A stretch of 5,171 nt of DNA from an uncultured Ignavibacteriota bacterium (GTDB lineage: Bacteria; Bacteroidota; Ignavibacteria; Tepidaquicellales; Tepidaquicellaceae), in the NCBI GenBank assembly GCA_903901375.1, contig CAIUQV010000497.1:1-5171 (forward strand). The letters run 5' to 3'. Below are positions 4,878 to 5,171 of this stretch, one piece after another. The notes below the pieces were generated by a model, which worked only from the letters and a program-made list of their open reading frames with translations, did not search any database and was not told the DNA's origin. The number at the start of each line of letters is the position of its first letter. Position 1 is the first letter of the stretch. A program made the position numbers and the translations under genes.

Positions 4878-5060
4878 GTGAGCAAATATTGCAGAGAGCA
4901 TAACATAAAGAACATACCAACGATGGAATTGCTAAGAGAAGCAATAAAAAAGAGATTAATGACAGAACACGAAGCAGATGTATTCATACAAAATTGCCTT
5001 AACAAAGGTGACAGATTGCCAGCAAGAAATTGGAGAGATTATGAGAAGATATCAAAATAG
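4878..5060 (+). pseudogene. C-terminal remnant of the PIN-domain gene
   Basis: The 60 codons from GTG 4878 are in the same frame as the upstream PIN part, two codons after its TAA. Together the pieces form one frame of 178 codons (4527-5060) with a single internal stop. The first residues after the stop are SDVSKYCREHNIKNIPT, which give the expected acidic residue (position 117 of the joined protein) and the YC..H.I pattern, and then MELLREAIKKR with EADVFIQNC, a typical C-terminal helix pair. No Shine-Dalgarno site precedes the GTG, so independent translation is unlikely. The simplest explanation is a nonsense mutation, for example TTA, CAA, GAA or AAA changed to TAA. The rest of the remnant shows no decay, so the event is recent, or the stop is read through, or it is a sequencing error. 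Confidence 0.65.
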
Positions 5061-5083
5061 TTTTAACAATTAATAAGTTAAAA
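5061..5083. terminator. Weak AT-rich palindrome between convergent genes
   Basis: TTTTAAC (5061-5067) and GTTAAAA (5077-5083) form an exact 7-bp inverted repeat with a 9-nt loop directly after the PIN stop. A run of A follows on the + strand, which is a T-run for the opposite strand. Its position between convergent genes suits a bidirectional terminator, but with one G-C pair in the stem it would be weak. Confidence 0.3.
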
Positions 5084-5090
5084 AACCGAT

Positions 5091-5171
5091 TTACAGCCCA
5101 GTGGATTTTATTCTTCCTTCGTTTCCTGTGCCCCACACGTTCCAGTAGTCGAGTGTGTAGCTCTGATAGAC
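5091..5171 (-). CDS. Partial gene, C-terminal 26 residues of a hypothetical protein
   Basis: On the - strand a frame open from the window edge ends at a TAA at 5093-5091. The visible residues begin VYQSYTLDYWNVWGTGNEG and end RIKSTGL. They are rich in Tyr, Trp and Gly, unlike the Lys/Glu-rich cassette proteins, and the region is less AT-rich, which supports real coding sequence of a different origin. A beta-rich surface or phage-tail-like end is possible, but 26 residues are too few to name a family. The gene converges with the cassette and marks its right border. Confidence 0.4.
   Translation of the reverse strand, partial: VYQSYTLDYWNVWGTGNEGRIKSTGL

Noticed and set aside
101..5090. CRISPR array, tRNA, rRNA, transposase or clear att sites
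   Set aside because: I looked for spaced direct repeats of 25-40 bp, tRNA-like cloverleaf segments, transposase motifs and flanking direct repeats at the cassette ends and saw none.

Overview
The window is AT-rich and dominated by a co-directional cassette on the + strand (about 815-5060). It sits between two incomplete genes on the - strand, one starting at 100 and running off the left edge, one ending at 5091 and entering from the right edge. The A-rich leaders, an exact TAnnTTTG promoter box, one gene without a Shine-Dalgarno site, and the style of the left flanking protein (N-terminus with GKPTGAVGD and FRLKDGRTIIGTR) suggest Bacteroidota or a relative such as Ignavibacteriota. This placement is an inference; no rRNA or marker gene is present. 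Several other genes do have good Shine-Dalgarno sites.

Layout. (1) 1-100: start of a - strand gene. (2) 101-814: a long region without a convincing gene. It carries an 11-bp periodic degenerate repeat, a triple 9-bp repeat, a candidate promoter box and a five-codon leader ORF. (3) Module A, 815-3331: a divergent sigma-70-like protein with a long acidic N-terminus, then a small highly charged protein of unknown function, then an ImmA/IrrE-type (COG2856, M78) zinc metallopeptidase overlapping it by 4 bp. (4) 3332-3472: a regulatory gap with a 9-bp inverted repeat and a promoter whose -7 box is exactly the spacer of a palindrome. (5) Module B, 3473-5060: an XRE-family regulator, a second ImmA/IrrE metallopeptidase overlapping it by 4 bp, and a PIN-domain ribonuclease-like gene cut by one in-frame TAA codon. 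(6) 5061-5171: a weak palindrome and the C-terminal end of a - strand gene.

How it may work. Module B has the Xre-COG2856 arrangement, known as a predicted toxin-antitoxin or stress-switch type and analogous to ImmR/ImmA of ICEBs1 and DdrO/IrrE of Deinococcus. The XRE protein probably represses its own promoter at the palindrome, the protease would remove it, and the PIN protein would be the effector, here apparently broken. Module A looks like the same protease logic joined to a sigma-like transcription factor and an unknown charged partner that could be a protease substrate or anti-sigma protein. This sigma-like, charged protein and ImmA/IrrE operon, placed directly next to a classical XRE-ImmA-PIN operon, is the least familiar part of the window and the best candidate for an undescribed regulatory system. 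All functional links are inferences from sequence motifs and gene order.
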